Source: an uncultured Phycisphaerales bacterium (GTDB taxonomy: Bacteria > Planctomycetota > Phycisphaerae > Phycisphaerales > UBA1924). Taken from it: DNA of 44,230 nucleotides. Of this stretch, positions 16,164 to 24,893 are shown one piece after another. The stretch lies in the NCBI GenBank assembly GCA_903929885.1, contig CAIYWI010000047.1:1-44230 (forward strand). The letters are read 5' to 3'. Position 1 is the stretch's first letter. Each line of letters begins with the position of its first letter. Both the position numbers and the translations under genes were made by a program. The notes below the pieces were generated by a model. It was not told the DNA's origin and searched no databases. It worked only from the letters and a program-made list of their open reading frames with translations.

Positions 16164-17681
16164 ATGAGTTCCGCCCCGACCACGAGCACCGACGCGGCCC
16201 CGAACGAAACGGCATTCGACCCCCACTACGAGCGGGAACTCGAGCAGTGGCTGCGCCGGCGCTTCGGGTGGCTGCTCCTGATCAACCTGTTGATGCAGAC
16301 CCCGGTCGTGATCCTGCTGGCGATCGACGGCTGGTACGCGGCACACGGCACGAAGGCCCCATGGCGGGCGACCGAACCGGCGCCTTCCTGGGCCGAGATC
16401 TTCGTCTACGGGTGCGCGGTGGCGACTTCGGTCGCTCAAACCCTGTGGTTCATGCAACGAGTCAAGCCGCACCTGCATACGCGACGCGAAGTGCTCCGCG
16501 CGGCCAATCTCTGGATCTACACGAGCGTGGCCATCGGCGCGGCGACCGACGTGGCGGGCGTCATGCTGTCGCCCGAGTATCTCGCGGGCGGCTACCTCAA
16601 CCTGATGTCCTACCACCTGCTGTGCTGCCTTTTTCTCCCGTGGACGGTTCGGGAGTGCCTCGCGCCGATGTGGCCCGTGCTGGTGATCTACGGAGCGTTG
16701 CAGGTGATCCTGGCGGCCACGGCGATCAACCCGGACTCGACCTCCCTGCTCTCGATGTCATCGATGTCGGGCTGGGTGTCGCGATTGCTTGGCTCCCTGG
16801 GGGCGGCGGTCCTCTCGCCCTTGATCCTGGTGCCGGGCATGGGCATCTGCTGGCTGCGGCTGCGAATCCACGGGCGGCGATTCCGCAGCCGCATGGTGCA
16901 TCGCGGGTTCTTCTCGCTCCGCCGCGAGTTGGGCCAGGCCCGCGCGGTGCTGGCCCGGCTCTTTCCGTGGAACGTTCGGGTGCCCGGCCTGACGCTCGAG
17001 TTCGCGCACGTGCCGGCCGACGAGGTCGGCGGCGACTATCTGCACGCCAGCGTGTCGCCCGACGGCTGCATGCGGGTGGTGGTGATCGACGTCACCGGCC
17101 ACGGGCTGGCGGCGGCGATGACCGTGGCGCGCCTCTCGGGCGAGGTCGATCGCATCGTGGCCGAGCACCCGCGACTGGGACCGGGCGAACTCCTGCGACG
17201 GCTCAACACCTACTGCCTGCTGACGCTGGCCCAGCAGGGCATCCACGCCACCGCCGTCGCGGCGTGGATCGATCCGGGCTCCGGGCGCGTGCGTCACGCC
17301 AACGCGGGGCACCCCCCGATGTACGTGAGGCGAGCCAACGCGACGGTGGAGCGACTCGAAGGCACGACCATGCTGCTGGGCGTGGTCGAGACGGACGAGT
17401 TCGGCGAGGCGGAACGGGAGTCGCTCTTGCACCAGGGCGACTCGCTGCTGCTCATCACCGACGGGCTGTACGAGGCCTTCGACACGCGTGGCACGCAGTT
17501 CGGGCTTCAGCGGGTGGAGGCGGCGCTCAAGCGGGATCCGTCACCCTCGAACTGGACGCCCCACCTCGTCGAGCTCGTGCAGGAATGGCGGGGCCGCATC
17601 GCGGACGACGACCTGCTGGCGGTCTGCATTCGACGGGGAAGCGGACCTTCGATGCCCGGGATCGGGGAGTCCAGCGTCTGA
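16164..17681 (+). CDS. Membrane-anchored PP2C/SpoIIE-type protein phosphatase
   Basis: A 505-residue protein. The N-terminal half holds about five or six hydrophobic segments (about 35-55, 78-97, 115-135, 146-163, 168-190, 205-230). The C-terminal half is a PPM phosphatase domain of the SpoIIE/RsbU class. Metal-binding and catalytic elements are DEVGGDY (about 286-292), VVIDVTGHGLAAAM (about 307-320), HANAGHPPMYV, LLITDGLYEA and ADDDLLAVC. Members of this class dephosphorylate STAS-domain anti-anti-sigma proteins or similar partners in signal transduction. The gene follows the glycosyltransferase after 35 bp and may be the last gene of that operon. A STAS protein is encoded far away at 30579-30929; a link is only a suggestion. 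Confidence 0.9.
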   Translation: MSSAPTTSTDAAPNETAFDPHYERELEQWLRRRFGWLLLINLLMQTPVVILLAIDGWYAAHGTKAPWRATEPAPSWAEIFVYGCAVATSVAQTLWFMQRVKPHLHTRREVLRAANLWIYTSVAIGAATDVAGVMLSPEYLAGGYLNLMSYHLLCCLFLPWTVRECLAPMWPVLVIYGALQVILAATAINPDSTSLLSMSSMSGWVSRLLGSLGAAVLSPLILVPGMGICWLRLRIHGRRFRSRMVHRGFFSLRRELGQARAVLARLFPWNVRVPGLTLEFAHVPADEVGGDYLHASVSPDGCMRVVVIDVTGHGLAAAMTVARLSGEVDRIVAEHPRLGPGELLRRLNTYCLLTLAQQGIHATAVAAWIDPGSGRVRHANAGHPPMYVRRANATVERLEGTTMLLGVVETDEFGEAERESLLHQGDSLLLITDGLYEAFDTRGTQFGLQRVEAALKRDPSPSNWTPHLVELVQEWRGRIADDDLLAVCIRRGSGPSMPGIGESSV

Positions 17682-17842
17682 TAGCCGCCGCCGCCCTCGC
17701 GGATTTGGCGGGAATTGACGGCTTGGGCCTTGTCTTTCCCCGGCAAGTGCGCATCGTAAGTCATGCGTGGGGAGTCTCTTCGCGTCGTCGCGTCGGCGGC
17801 GAACGAGGCGGTCCTGACATCATCAGACGAGGGGAAACGAGC

Positions 17843-18559
17843 ATGCTGCTTTCAACACTTGGGGTCGTCGCGTGCCTTGCCGTCGCGCAGTCGCCTGCGC
17901 AGTCCGCGTGCACAGGCTCCGCTCCGGCATGCCGGACGACGGCTCCATCGAAGGCGTTCCTCGCCTCCCCCGCCGCGTCGGTCACGGGTCGCCCGTTCAT
18001 CGGTCGCGACGGGTCGTCCAAGGCCGCGACACGCAGCGTGAACGAGGGTGCGATTCGTCACGGCGCGGGCCCCGACGCCCCGGCCACGATCGTCGTGTCG
18101 GTGCCGGGACTGTTCGGGTTCGAGCAGGAACCCCGCCGCTTCGAGATCGATCCCTTCACGCCCGTCGAGGTGCGTCGGGGCGACAACCACTGGAGCAACC
18201 CGTTCGCCCGTTCGCAGGAGAAACTTGCCGCTCGCGTCGAGGAGGCTCGGCGTTCATGGCTGGCCGACAACAACTACACCGGCGGGATCAGGACGTTTGC
18301 CAGTCCCGCGGCGGAGCCGAAGGCTGCCGACGCGAGCGACGCTTCCGCCTCGCCTCGCCGAGAGGCCAAGACCCGCACCATCGAGCCGCGAGCCGTCTTT
18401 GAGTTGCCCGCCGACATGCCCCGCGTCCGCGGCAAGATCCGGGTGATGGGCAAGGACGAGTCGCCGGCTCGCCGGGCCGATGCCCGCGTGCGCGTCGTGT
18501 CACCCGCGACGGAGCAGAAGGTCGCGACCAAGGCGGCCCCCGCACCGACCAAGGGTTGA
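17843..18559 (+). CDS. Small exported protein of unknown function
   Basis: A 238-residue protein I do not recognise. It begins with a short hydrophobic signal (MLLSTLGVVACLAVAQSPAQS) and continues with an Arg/Ala/Pro-rich, low-complexity mature part. The only ordered-looking stretch is VVSVPGLFGFEQEPRRFEIDPFTPVEVRRGDNHWSNPF (split here for reading; about residues 85-122). The C-terminal 80 residues are Ala/Lys/Pro-rich. GAGGGGAAA lies 8 nt before the ATG, a good Shine-Dalgarno, which fixes the start although the frame is open much further upstream. It is separated from the phosphatase gene by 161 bp and from prmC by 48 bp. Confidence 0.6.
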   Translation: MLLSTLGVVACLAVAQSPAQSACTGSAPACRTTAPSKAFLASPAASVTGRPFIGRDGSSKAATRSVNEGAIRHGAGPDAPATIVVSVPGLFGFEQEPRRFEIDPFTPVEVRRGDNHWSNPFARSQEKLAARVEEARRSWLADNNYTGGIRTFASPAAEPKAADASDASASPRREAKTRTIEPRAVFELPADMPRVRGKIRVMGKDESPARRADARVRVVSPATEQKVATKAAPAPTKG

Positions 18560-18595
18560 GCGACTCGATCGGTCCTTTCGCGCCGTTCGGGTTCG

Positions 18596-18601
18596 TATGC
18601 T
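18596..18601 (+). promoter_or_regulatory. Candidate -10 of a leaderless prmC transcript
   Basis: TATGCT lies exactly 6 nt before the TTG at 18608. The match to TATAAT is 4 of 6. The spacing would put the transcript start on the start codon. Confidence 0.45.
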
Positions 18602-18607
18602 TGACGG

Positions 18608-19531
18608 TTGGCATCAGCCCCCGCCAGTCAGGATCCGTGGACAACCAGGCGACTGCTCGCCTGGATGATCGACACCTTCACTCGCAAGGACCTCGACTCG
18701 CCGCGGATTCAGGCCGAGATGCTCCTTGAGCACGTGCTGGGGTGCAAACGGCTGAGCCTGTACACCGACCCCGATCGTCCCGCGAGTCCGAGCGAGCGGC
18801 AGTCGCTTCGCGATCTGGTGGCGCGTGCCCTCAAGCACGAACCCGTCCAGTACCTTGTCGGCGAGGCCAGATTCTTCGGCATCGACTTCAAGGTCGATCG
18901 TCGCGTGCTCATTCCGCGGCCATCGACGGCGACGATCGTCGAGGAGGTGCTGCAGCACCATCGCGCCGTCCACCCCGGCGCGTCGACCAAGGGAGACGGA
19001 CGACTGATCGCCGACATCTGCACGGGCAGCGGCTGCATCGCCATTGCGTTGCTGCGCCACCTTCCCGGCGCCCGCGCAGTCGCCTCGGACCTTTCCGCCG
19101 ACGCCCTCGAGGTGGCCAAGGCCAACGCCCACCGGCTGGGCGTGGCCGATCGCCTCGACGCGGTGCAGGGCCACCTGCTCGAACCCTTGGCGGAGGTGCC
19201 CTCGACGCGCGGCATCGATTCGATCGACTACCTGGTGTCGAATCCACCCTACATCCCCGATCACGAATGGGATGCGGTGGAACCCAACGTGAAGGACTAC
19301 GAGCCGCACGTGGCCCTTCGCGGGGGAAGCGACGGCCTCGACCTCATTCGGCCGCTGATGTCAGCGGGACCGGCGTTGGTCAAGCCCGGCGGGCTGATGC
19401 TGATCGAGACGGCGGCATGCCACGCCTCGGAAGCGGCCGACCTCGCCGGGGCGAACCCCCTGCTGACCGACGTGCGGGTGTTGCGGGACATCGACGGCCT
19501 GCCACGGGTGGTGGTCGGGCGTCGTGCATGA
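18608..19531 (+). CDS. prmC: Release factor glutamine N5-methyltransferase
   Basis: A 307-residue SAM-dependent methyltransferase that methylates the GGQ glutamine of peptide-chain release factors 1 and 2. The N-terminal helical substrate domain (TTRRLLAWMIDTFTRKDLDSPRIQAEMLLEHVLG, about 12-45) and PVQYLVGEARFFGIDF are typical. The SAM motif is ADICTGSGCIAIALL, and the catalytic NPPY sits in LVSNPPYIPDHEW. A late EPHVALRGGSDGLDLIRPL is also characteristic. The TTG start keeps the conserved N-terminal helix intact; the first in-frame ATG at 18665 would remove it. The TTG is preceded by a -10-like TATGCT at leaderless spacing. prmC usually follows prfA, which is not here. Confidence 0.92.
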   Translation: MASAPASQDPWTTRRLLAWMIDTFTRKDLDSPRIQAEMLLEHVLGCKRLSLYTDPDRPASPSERQSLRDLVARALKHEPVQYLVGEARFFGIDFKVDRRVLIPRPSTATIVEEVLQHHRAVHPGASTKGDGRLIADICTGSGCIAIALLRHLPGARAVASDLSADALEVAKANAHRLGVADRLDAVQGHLLEPLAEVPSTRGIDSIDYLVSNPPYIPDHEWDAVEPNVKDYEPHVALRGGSDGLDLIRPLMSAGPALVKPGGLMLIETAACHASEAADLAGANPLLTDVRVLRDIDGLPRVVVGRRA

Positions 19532-19580
19532 GCCGATGCGTGCGGAACCCGGGGCGGACCACTTGATCGCGCGGGCCCGG

Positions 19581-19586
19581 TATCCT
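19581..19586 (+). promoter_or_regulatory. Candidate -10 of the GT4 gene
   Basis: TATCCT ends 11 nt before the ATG at 19598, predicting a leader of about 5 nt. The same hexamer precedes apt and the peptide transporter gene. Confidence 0.35.
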
Positions 19587-19597
19587 TGGGGATCGAC

Positions 19598-20950
19598 ATG
19601 AACACCCCCGTTCCACTTCGGATCCTGCACATCTCGACGCGGCTCATCGTGGGCGGGTCGCAGGAGAACACGGTGCTCTCGTGCGAGGGGCAGGCGCGAC
19701 TCGGGCACCGGGTCCATCTGGCGTACGGACCGATCCAAGGGCCCGAAGGGTCGATGCTCGAGCGAGTGAAGGCCTTCAACGAGCGGTGCCGCCGAGGCGA
19801 AGAGGAGACGCCCACGGGCGGACCGGTGTGTCCGCTGGTGCTCCACGAGGTGCCCCACCTCGTGCGAGACGTGTCGTGGACGGCCGATCGACGGTGCATG
19901 GGCGAACTCAAGACGCTGATTGCCGCGGTCGGCCCCGACGTGGTCCACACGCACAGCAGCAAGGCGGGCATTCTCGGGCGATTGGCGGCATGGTCGGTCC
20001 GACAGGCCTCGCACTCGCCCGGCGCGTTCGGCTCGATGCGGGCTCATCGCGGGCGGCTGCCCGCGATCGTGCACACGATCCACGGTCCGCCGTTCATGCC
20101 GCTCGAGGGGACGGGGGTGGCGAGACTGAAGCGAATGGCGGCCAACGCGATCTATGCGGGGGCCGAGCGGCTCGCCGCGAAGCGTTGCCAGAAAATCGTG
20201 AGCGTGGCCGACGCGATGACGCGGCAGTTCCTGGCCAAGGGGATCGGCACGCCCGAGCAATACGTCACGGTGCGGTCGGGCATGGAGACGGAGCCCTTCC
20301 TGACCACGTGGACCTCGCATGAACGGGCGGCGGCGCGAGCCGACCTGGGGCTCGGCGCGCGAGACTTCGTGATCGGCACGGTGGCGCGTCTGGCGGAGCA
20401 CAAGGGGCACGACGACCTTTTGGAAGCGATGGCCGAGTCGCTGCGGGCCAACCCCACATGGAAACTGCTGTGGGTCGGCGACGGGTGGTGGCGCACGCGA
20501 CTGCTCTGGAGGGCACGAGAACTCGGGCTGACGGTCCGGGAGCTTGATGCGCGACACGAGGATGAAGGCCCGTGCAACCTGATTCTGACCGGATTGGCGT
20601 CCCCCGATCGGATCCCCGACCTCATCAAGTGCATGGACGTGCTGGCCCATCCGAGTCTGCGGGAGGGTCTGCCCCGGACGGTGCCACAAGCGTTGCTGGC
20701 GGGGGTGTGCCCGGTGGCGTACGACGTTGACGGGACGGGCGAGGTCTGCCGCGAGATGGAGACCGGGCGTCTGGTCAAGGCCGGCGACGTGGCCGCGTTG
20801 CGGGAGGCGATCCTCTGGTGTGCCGAGAACGAGGTGGCACGGCACGCCTTGGCGGCGCGAGGTCGCGAGGAGTGTCTGGGGGTGTTTCCGGCGGAGGTGA
20901 TGATCCGCCGCCTGCACGAGGTGTACGTCGAGGCGATGGCGATGCCCTGA
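19598..20950 (+). CDS. Glycosyltransferase family 4 protein
   Basis: A 450-residue GT-B glycosyltransferase. The N-terminal domain starts LRILHISTRLIVGGSQENTVLSCEGQARLGHRV, with the GG-x-(E/Q) loop of GT4 enzymes. VVHTHSSKAGILGRLAAW is the typical acceptor-side H-S-x-K element, and IVHTIHGPPF follows. The C-terminal domain has VIGTVARLAEHKGHDDLLEA and HPSLREGLPRTVPQALLAGVCPVAYDVDG, the E-G-L-P/E-A donor-binding region. It would act at the cytoplasmic face of the membrane in polysaccharide or glycolipid assembly; specificity is unknown. ATG at 19598 fits the domain start. No other glycan genes are adjacent apart from the more divergent glycosyltransferase at 14977. Confidence 0.92.
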   Translation: MNTPVPLRILHISTRLIVGGSQENTVLSCEGQARLGHRVHLAYGPIQGPEGSMLERVKAFNERCRRGEEETPTGGPVCPLVLHEVPHLVRDVSWTADRRCMGELKTLIAAVGPDVVHTHSSKAGILGRLAAWSVRQASHSPGAFGSMRAHRGRLPAIVHTIHGPPFMPLEGTGVARLKRMAANAIYAGAERLAAKRCQKIVSVADAMTRQFLAKGIGTPEQYVTVRSGMETEPFLTTWTSHERAAARADLGLGARDFVIGTVARLAEHKGHDDLLEAMAESLRANPTWKLLWVGDGWWRTRLLWRARELGLTVRELDARHEDEGPCNLILTGLASPDRIPDLIKCMDVLAHPSLREGLPRTVPQALLAGVCPVAYDVDGTGEVCREMETGRLVKAGDVAALREAILWCAENEVARHALAARGREECLGVFPAEVMIRRLHEVYVEAMAMP

Positions 20951-21226
20951 GGGCGCTGGCCGCCCCCTTCCTTACGGAACATGAACATCCGCGAATTGGT
21001 TTATCTTGGGTGAGGATTTCCGAAGGAATCCGATACGGCTGCCGGGAGTTTGGGGTATTGTATGGGAGCGGTGGCGTTCTGCCCCCGCGTGGCGGACTGG
21101 CGACCACTGGCGTGGGGCGGCCAGGTGGGGGTTGATGAGGACGTTGAAGGCAGACAAGGACGTGCTGCCCAAGTCGGACCGCAACGCCGCTCCCGCGAAG
21201 AGCGGCAGAAGAAGGAGTGCCCATCC

Positions 21227-22255
21227 GTGACGACGCTTCGACAAGAGTCCAAGACCGACCGCGGCTTCACGCTGATCGAGTTGCTGGTGGTGATCGCGCT
21301 GATTGCGCTGCTGATCGGCATCCTGCTGCCGGCCCTGGGCAAGACGCGGCAAATGGGCCGGGCCCTGAAGGAGCAGGCCGCGGCGAACCAGCAGATGAAG
21401 GCCTATTCGGGCTACTTGACTGACGCGCGCGACCGCTTCATGCCCAGTGCGGCGCACTGGGACTGGGTCCACTCCACGACGACGTACGCGATGTATCCGC
21501 CCGACCCGTTCGATCGTCGCTACGTGATGTGGCATTCGATCGCGAAGGTGTGGACGTGGATGTTCGTGGGTCGCACGAACTACCCGCACGATCAGATGCA
21601 GTTCGACAAGGCGACGTTCGCCGACTTCTTCGCTCGTCCCAAGGGCGCGATGCCGGATGGACCGTCGTATGTGCAGTACTCCGCCGATTCATACGCCGCC
21701 GCGGTGGCGTATCACCCGTCGTTCGGCTACAACGGCGTGTACATCGGAGGCGCTTTCACGCACGGCGCGTTCCGCAACCCGCCGGGCGCCAACGGCACCG
21801 TCGGCCCCGGCCCCAACCCCTTCACCTCGGGCGGTCGGTTCTATCTTGGCGATGCCTCGCAGGTGAACTACCCCTCGAAGCTGATGGTCTTTGGCAGCTC
21901 CCGGGGCGGCGACGTTCGCGACGGCTCGTGGTGGAGCTGGGGCGCTGGCGACCCGACCAGCGGCACCGTGCGTCCGGGCTACTGGATGATCACCCCGCCC
22001 CGCCCGCACCCCCGCAACCGCGGCTACAACGGTGCGGCTTTCACGCTGGGCGGCGGCTGGGTGACCAGCAACAACTTCGACCCGCGTCAGTCGGTGGCCA
22101 ACTGGGGCATGATGGACTTCCGTCACTTCAAGAAGGCCGTCACGGTCTCGTTCGACGGTCACGTCGAGATGCAGAGCGTCGAGGACCTTCGCGACATGAT
22201 GAAGTGGAGCAACTGGGCCACCAAGCCCGACTGGAACTTCGTTCCGACTCGCTGA
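21227..22255 (+). CDS. Type II secretion-like pseudopilin with prepilin leader
   Basis: A 342-residue protein with a class III prepilin leader: a short basic start, then G-FTLIELLVVIALIALLIG (cleavage before Phe15, Glu5 of the mature form present) and a hydrophobic helix. The rest is a globular domain rich in Gly, Tyr and Trp. Long pseudopilins with this leader are abundant in planctomycetes and are exported by PilD/type II-like machinery. I chose GTG at 21227 because AAGGAG lies 9 nt upstream and the leader then has normal length (14 residues). The 276 bp upstream are without a gene; TATTGT near 21056 is a weak -10 candidate. A strong terminator follows the stop. Confidence 0.88.
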   Translation: MTTLRQESKTDRGFTLIELLVVIALIALLIGILLPALGKTRQMGRALKEQAAANQQMKAYSGYLTDARDRFMPSAAHWDWVHSTTTYAMYPPDPFDRRYVMWHSIAKVWTWMFVGRTNYPHDQMQFDKATFADFFARPKGAMPDGPSYVQYSADSYAAAVAYHPSFGYNGVYIGGAFTHGAFRNPPGANGTVGPGPNPFTSGGRFYLGDASQVNYPSKLMVFGSSRGGDVRDGSWWSWGAGDPTSGTVRPGYWMITPPRPHPRNRGYNGAAFTLGGGWVTSNNFDPRQSVANWGMMDFRHFKKAVTVSFDGHVEMQSVEDLRDMMKWSNWATKPDWNFVPTR

Positions 22256-22282
22256 AACGGCCGATCTTCACCGAACTCCCCG

Positions 22283-22312
22283 AAACCCGCGAGCGACGCT
22301 CGCGGGTTTTTT
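22283..22312 (+). terminator. Strong intrinsic terminator after the pseudopilin gene
   Basis: AAACCCGCGAGC pairs with GCTCGCGGGTTT (12 bp) around a GAC loop and runs into a T-tract of six, TTTTTT including stem T residues. It lies 28 bp after the stop codon. Confidence 0.93.
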
Positions 22313-22568
22313 CGTGGGGCTTCCCGGGCGGGCGTTGCAAGCGGCGACTTCGGTCACGCTCGACGATGGCGACGGGCGTGACCATGCTCCCTTCCCTCTC
22401 GCAACTCGATCGCTCCCCGTCGCGAGTCTGGCCGGCCACGGTGCTCGGTCCCCGCGCCGATCGCTTCGCGACGCTCGAGGAGGTGTCGGGGGTCGCTTGG
22501 GGCGCGGCGCCGCGGGGCCATCCCGGCAGGTTGCAAGTCAGGCGGCGACCGCGTCGGCGAGCCGCAGA

Positions 22569-22600
22569 CACAAAGAAACAAGCCCGCGTGAGCGGGCTTG
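22569..22600 (-). terminator. Intrinsic terminator after rpsG
   Basis: On the minus strand AAGCCCGC-TCAC-GCGGGCTT is followed by GTTTCTTTGTGT. It lies 29 bp beyond the rpsG stop. The 260 bp between this and the pseudopilin terminator hold no gene I can support. Confidence 0.85.
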
Positions 22601-22628
22601 CGGGCGTGAACCGGAATGAGGACCGCGA

Positions 22629-23126
22629 TCAGTTCGCGAAGTGGGCGAAGGCGCGGTTGGCCTCGGCCATGCGGTGCGTCTGGTCGCGGGTGGCCATCGC
22701 CTTGCCCTCGCCGCGGGCGGCGTTGTAGAGCTCATCGGCGAGGCGGCTGGAGATGGGGCGGCCCTTCTCGGAGCGGGCGGCCTCGAGGATCCAGCGGAAG
22801 GCCAAGCTCTGCTGGCGCTTCTTGTTGACCTGCATGGGCACCTGGTAGTTGGCGCCGCCGATTCGCTTGCTGCGAACCTCGACGAAGGGCTTGACGTTGT
22901 CGATGGCTCGGTGGAAGACCTCGATGGCCTCCTTGGGGGCCTCGGGGACGGTCTCCTTCGAGAGCTTCTCCTGGATGATGTCGAAGGCGTCGTAGACGCA
23001 ACGCTGGGCGACGGCCTTCTTGCCATCGAACATCACGCAGTTGATGAAGCGGGCGACCACGCGATCGTTGAAACGCGGGTCGGGACGAAGCTGGGTGTCT
23101 GCGGCGGTAAAGCTCTTGCGGCCCAT
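22629..23126 (-). CDS. rpsG: 30S ribosomal protein S7
   Basis: A 165-residue S7, which nucleates the 30S head and lines the E-site mRNA channel. Recognisable elements are MGRKSF, DPRFNDRVVARFINCVMFDGKKAVAQ, the conserved ALEN-type region as AIDNVKPFVEVRSKRIGGANYQVPMQVNKKRQQSLAFRWILEAAR (split for reading) and a C-terminal LADELYNAARGEGKAMATRDQTHRMAEANRAFAHF. It is slightly longer than the usual 156 because of an N-terminal TAADTQLRPD segment. AAGGAG lies 6 nt before the ATG. It follows rpsL by 129 bp on the same strand, as in the str operon, but ends at a strong terminator, so fusA and tuf are not cotranscribed here. Confidence 0.97.
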   Translation of the reverse strand: MGRKSFTAADTQLRPDPRFNDRVVARFINCVMFDGKKAVAQRCVYDAFDIIQEKLSKETVPEAPKEAIEVFHRAIDNVKPFVEVRSKRIGGANYQVPMQVNKKRQQSLAFRWILEAARSEKGRPISSRLADELYNAARGEGKAMATRDQTHRMAEANRAFAHFAN

Positions 23127-23255
23127 TCGATACTCCTTGTGGCTGCGAGACCCGGAGGGGCCCCTGACCGTTCACCGCTCCGCGCCGGGCTGGGCGTTCT
23201 CGGAGCGATTACTGCCCCCGGCGACGCCACGCGGCGGCCGGGACGAACATTTGAC

Positions 23256-23630
23256 TTAGGACTTGCCCTTCTTCGCGCCGTACTTGCTGCGGCCCTGCTT
23301 GCGGCCTTCGACGCCGAGGCAGTCGAGCGAACCACGGACGATGTGGTAGCGAACGCCGGGAAGGTCGCGGACGCGGCCGCCGCGGACGAGCACGATCGAG
23401 TGCTCCTGCAGGTTGTGGCCTTCGCCGCCGATGTAGGCCGTGACTTCCTTGCCGTTCGAAAGACGCACGCGGGCGATCTTGCGGAGCGCGGAGTTGGGCT
23501 TCTTGGGGGTCGTGGTGCGGACGATCAGGCACACGCCGCGCTTCTGCGGGCATTCGTCGATGTCCTTCACCTTCGACTTGGTGGGAAGGGGGCGGCGGGG
23601 CTTGCGGACCAGTTGGTTGATCGTCGGCAT
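23256..23630 (-). CDS. rpsL: 30S ribosomal protein S12
   Basis: A 124-residue S12, the decoding-centre protein, aligned without gaps to the E. coli protein. [42 protein letters not shown] and [12 protein letters not shown] are all present. Lys43 of the PKKPNS loop is retained. Residue 88, Lys in E. coli (RVKDLPG), is Arg here (RVRDLPG), and the codon CGC is read directly from the minus strand. The adjacent Asp89, which is methylthiolated in other bacteria, is conserved. TATCAT on the minus strand near 23705-23710 could be the -10, giving a leader of about 70 nt. Confidence 0.98.
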   Translation of the reverse strand: MPTINQLVRKPRRPLPTKSKVKDIDECPQKRGVCLIVRTTTPKKPNSALRKIARVRLSNGKEVTAYIGGEGHNLQEHSIVLVRGGRVRDLPGVRYHIVRGSLDCLGVEGRKQGRSKYGAKKGKS

Positions 23631-23806
23631 GAAACTATCCAGTTCGGAACGACGCTTCGAGTCAAGTCGGACAACCCGCCTCGGACGCGCCGGGACGGGT
23701 CTGGATGATAGCAGGGTCGCCTTCGGCCGACAAGCAGCCGCGGGAGGAGGCGTGGCCCGGTCGCACCCGTGCCGTGCGGGCCGGGCCCAAACAAGACCCG
23801 TGCGGC

Positions 23807-24832
23807 TCACTCGAGCCACTGGCCTCGCTTGACGGTGCCGGAGACGGGCGTGGGCCCCGCGGACTTGGTCTTTTTCTTGGCCTCGCCGAGCAGTTCGGCC
23901 ATGGCCTCGGGGAGCAGGCGGTCCGCCACGACCACCACGGCATCCTCGATGCCGGGCTTTCGGGCCCCCACCATCTTCTCGACCTGGGAGATGGCCGCTT
24001 CCTCGGCCACGCGCAGGCAGTTGGCGTAGAGGAGCACTTCGGCGTATCGCTCGCGGATGCGGCGGCGGGCCTCGGAGCCCCCGCCGCCACGTTCGACGCG
24101 GACCACGAGTCGCCACGGCGTGGTGCCCAGGGGCTTGCCCTCCTCGTCGAGGTTGCCATCGGGATCGACGTTGAGGATGAGCCCCCACTCGTCGCGGAGA
24201 CGTTCGACGATTTCGTCGGGTCCGAGCAGGTCGGGTTGGTCGGCGGGGGTGACCAGGACGGTTCGGTGTTCGTGGCTCGCGCCGTCGGCGCCGGTGGCGT
24301 CCTCGCAGGGTTCGAGGTCGAAGGCCTTGAGCAGGCGTTCGATTCGGTCCTTGAGGGAGGGTTCGGCCCGCACGGTGACGATCTTGTGTTCGTCGACGAA
24401 GATGTAGAGGAAGGGCTCTTCGCTCATCGCGCCGAAGCCGACCATGCCGTCGTCGTAGAAGAACTGGCGGAATCGATGGATGCCGTCGAGGAACTGGTCG
24501 CGAGGCACCGGTTCGTAGGCCATGTAGGGATCGACCTCGCGATAGGCGTCCTGCCCCAGCAGGTCGACGATCGGGTAGATTCTCGACGGGAGCATCTCCA
24601 GCAGCAGCTTGCAGAAGGCCTCGACGCGTTCGGCCGACATCACGATGTCAAAGACGTAGCGATCGGGCCATGCCTCCCACTCGCCCTCGTGCTCGTCGCC
24701 GTCGGCGGGCTCGAAGTGGAGCGAGTAGCCCGGCTTGGGCGTCATCTGCTCGACGGGGAAGACGCCCAGGGGGAAGCGGAAGGCCTCGGACTGGTGTCGC
24801 TCGAGCTTGGGGTCGATCTGGCAGCCGATCAT
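23807..24832 (-). CDS. Conserved-looking protein of unknown function
   Basis: I do not recognise this 341-residue protein. It has no signal peptide or membrane segment. The first 190 residues look like a mixed alpha/beta domain, with [46 protein letters not shown] (split for reading) and [31 protein letters not shown]. The C-terminal part, [32 protein letters not shown], is helical, and a Lys-rich tail follows. The ordered, charged composition and clean codon usage argue for a real cytoplasmic protein. The ATG at 24832 has TACCAT exactly 6 nt upstream. It is divergent from apt, 61 bp apart, and follows rpsL in reverse order. Confidence 0.78.
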   Translation of the reverse strand: MIGCQIDPKLERHQSEAFRFPLGVFPVEQMTPKPGYSLHFEPADGDEHEGEWEAWPDRYVFDIVMSAERVEAFCKLLLEMLPSRIYPIVDLLGQDAYREVDPYMAYEPVPRDQFLDGIHRFRQFFYDDGMVGFGAMSEEPFLYIFVDEHKIVTVRAEPSLKDRIERLLKAFDLEPCEDATGADGASHEHRTVLVTPADQPDLLGPDEIVERLRDEWGLILNVDPDGNLDEEGKPLGTTPWRLVVRVERGGGGSEARRRIRERYAEVLLYANCLRVAEEAAISQVEKMVGARKPGIEDAVVVVADRLLPEAMAELLGEAKKKTKSAGPTPVSGTVKRGQWLE

Positions 24833-24838
24833 GCGGGC

Positions 24839-24844
24839 ATGGTA
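24839..24844 (-). promoter_or_regulatory. Candidate -10 of a leaderless transcript
   Basis: TACCAT on the minus strand lies exactly 6 nt before the ATG at 24832. The context GCTACCATGCCCGCATGATC matches that of the exported protein gene at 9981 at 18 of 20 positions. Confidence 0.5.
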
Positions 24845-24873
24845 GCGATGCGGACTTGGGCGCGGCCCGGCAC

Positions 24874-24879
24874 TATCCT
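24874..24879 (+). promoter_or_regulatory. Candidate -10 of apt
   Basis: TATCCT ends 14 nt before the GTG at 24894, predicting a leader of about 8 nt. It lies in the 61-bp divergent gap shared with the minus-strand gene. Confidence 0.35.
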
Positions 24880-24893
24880 CCCGGTCGGCCACG

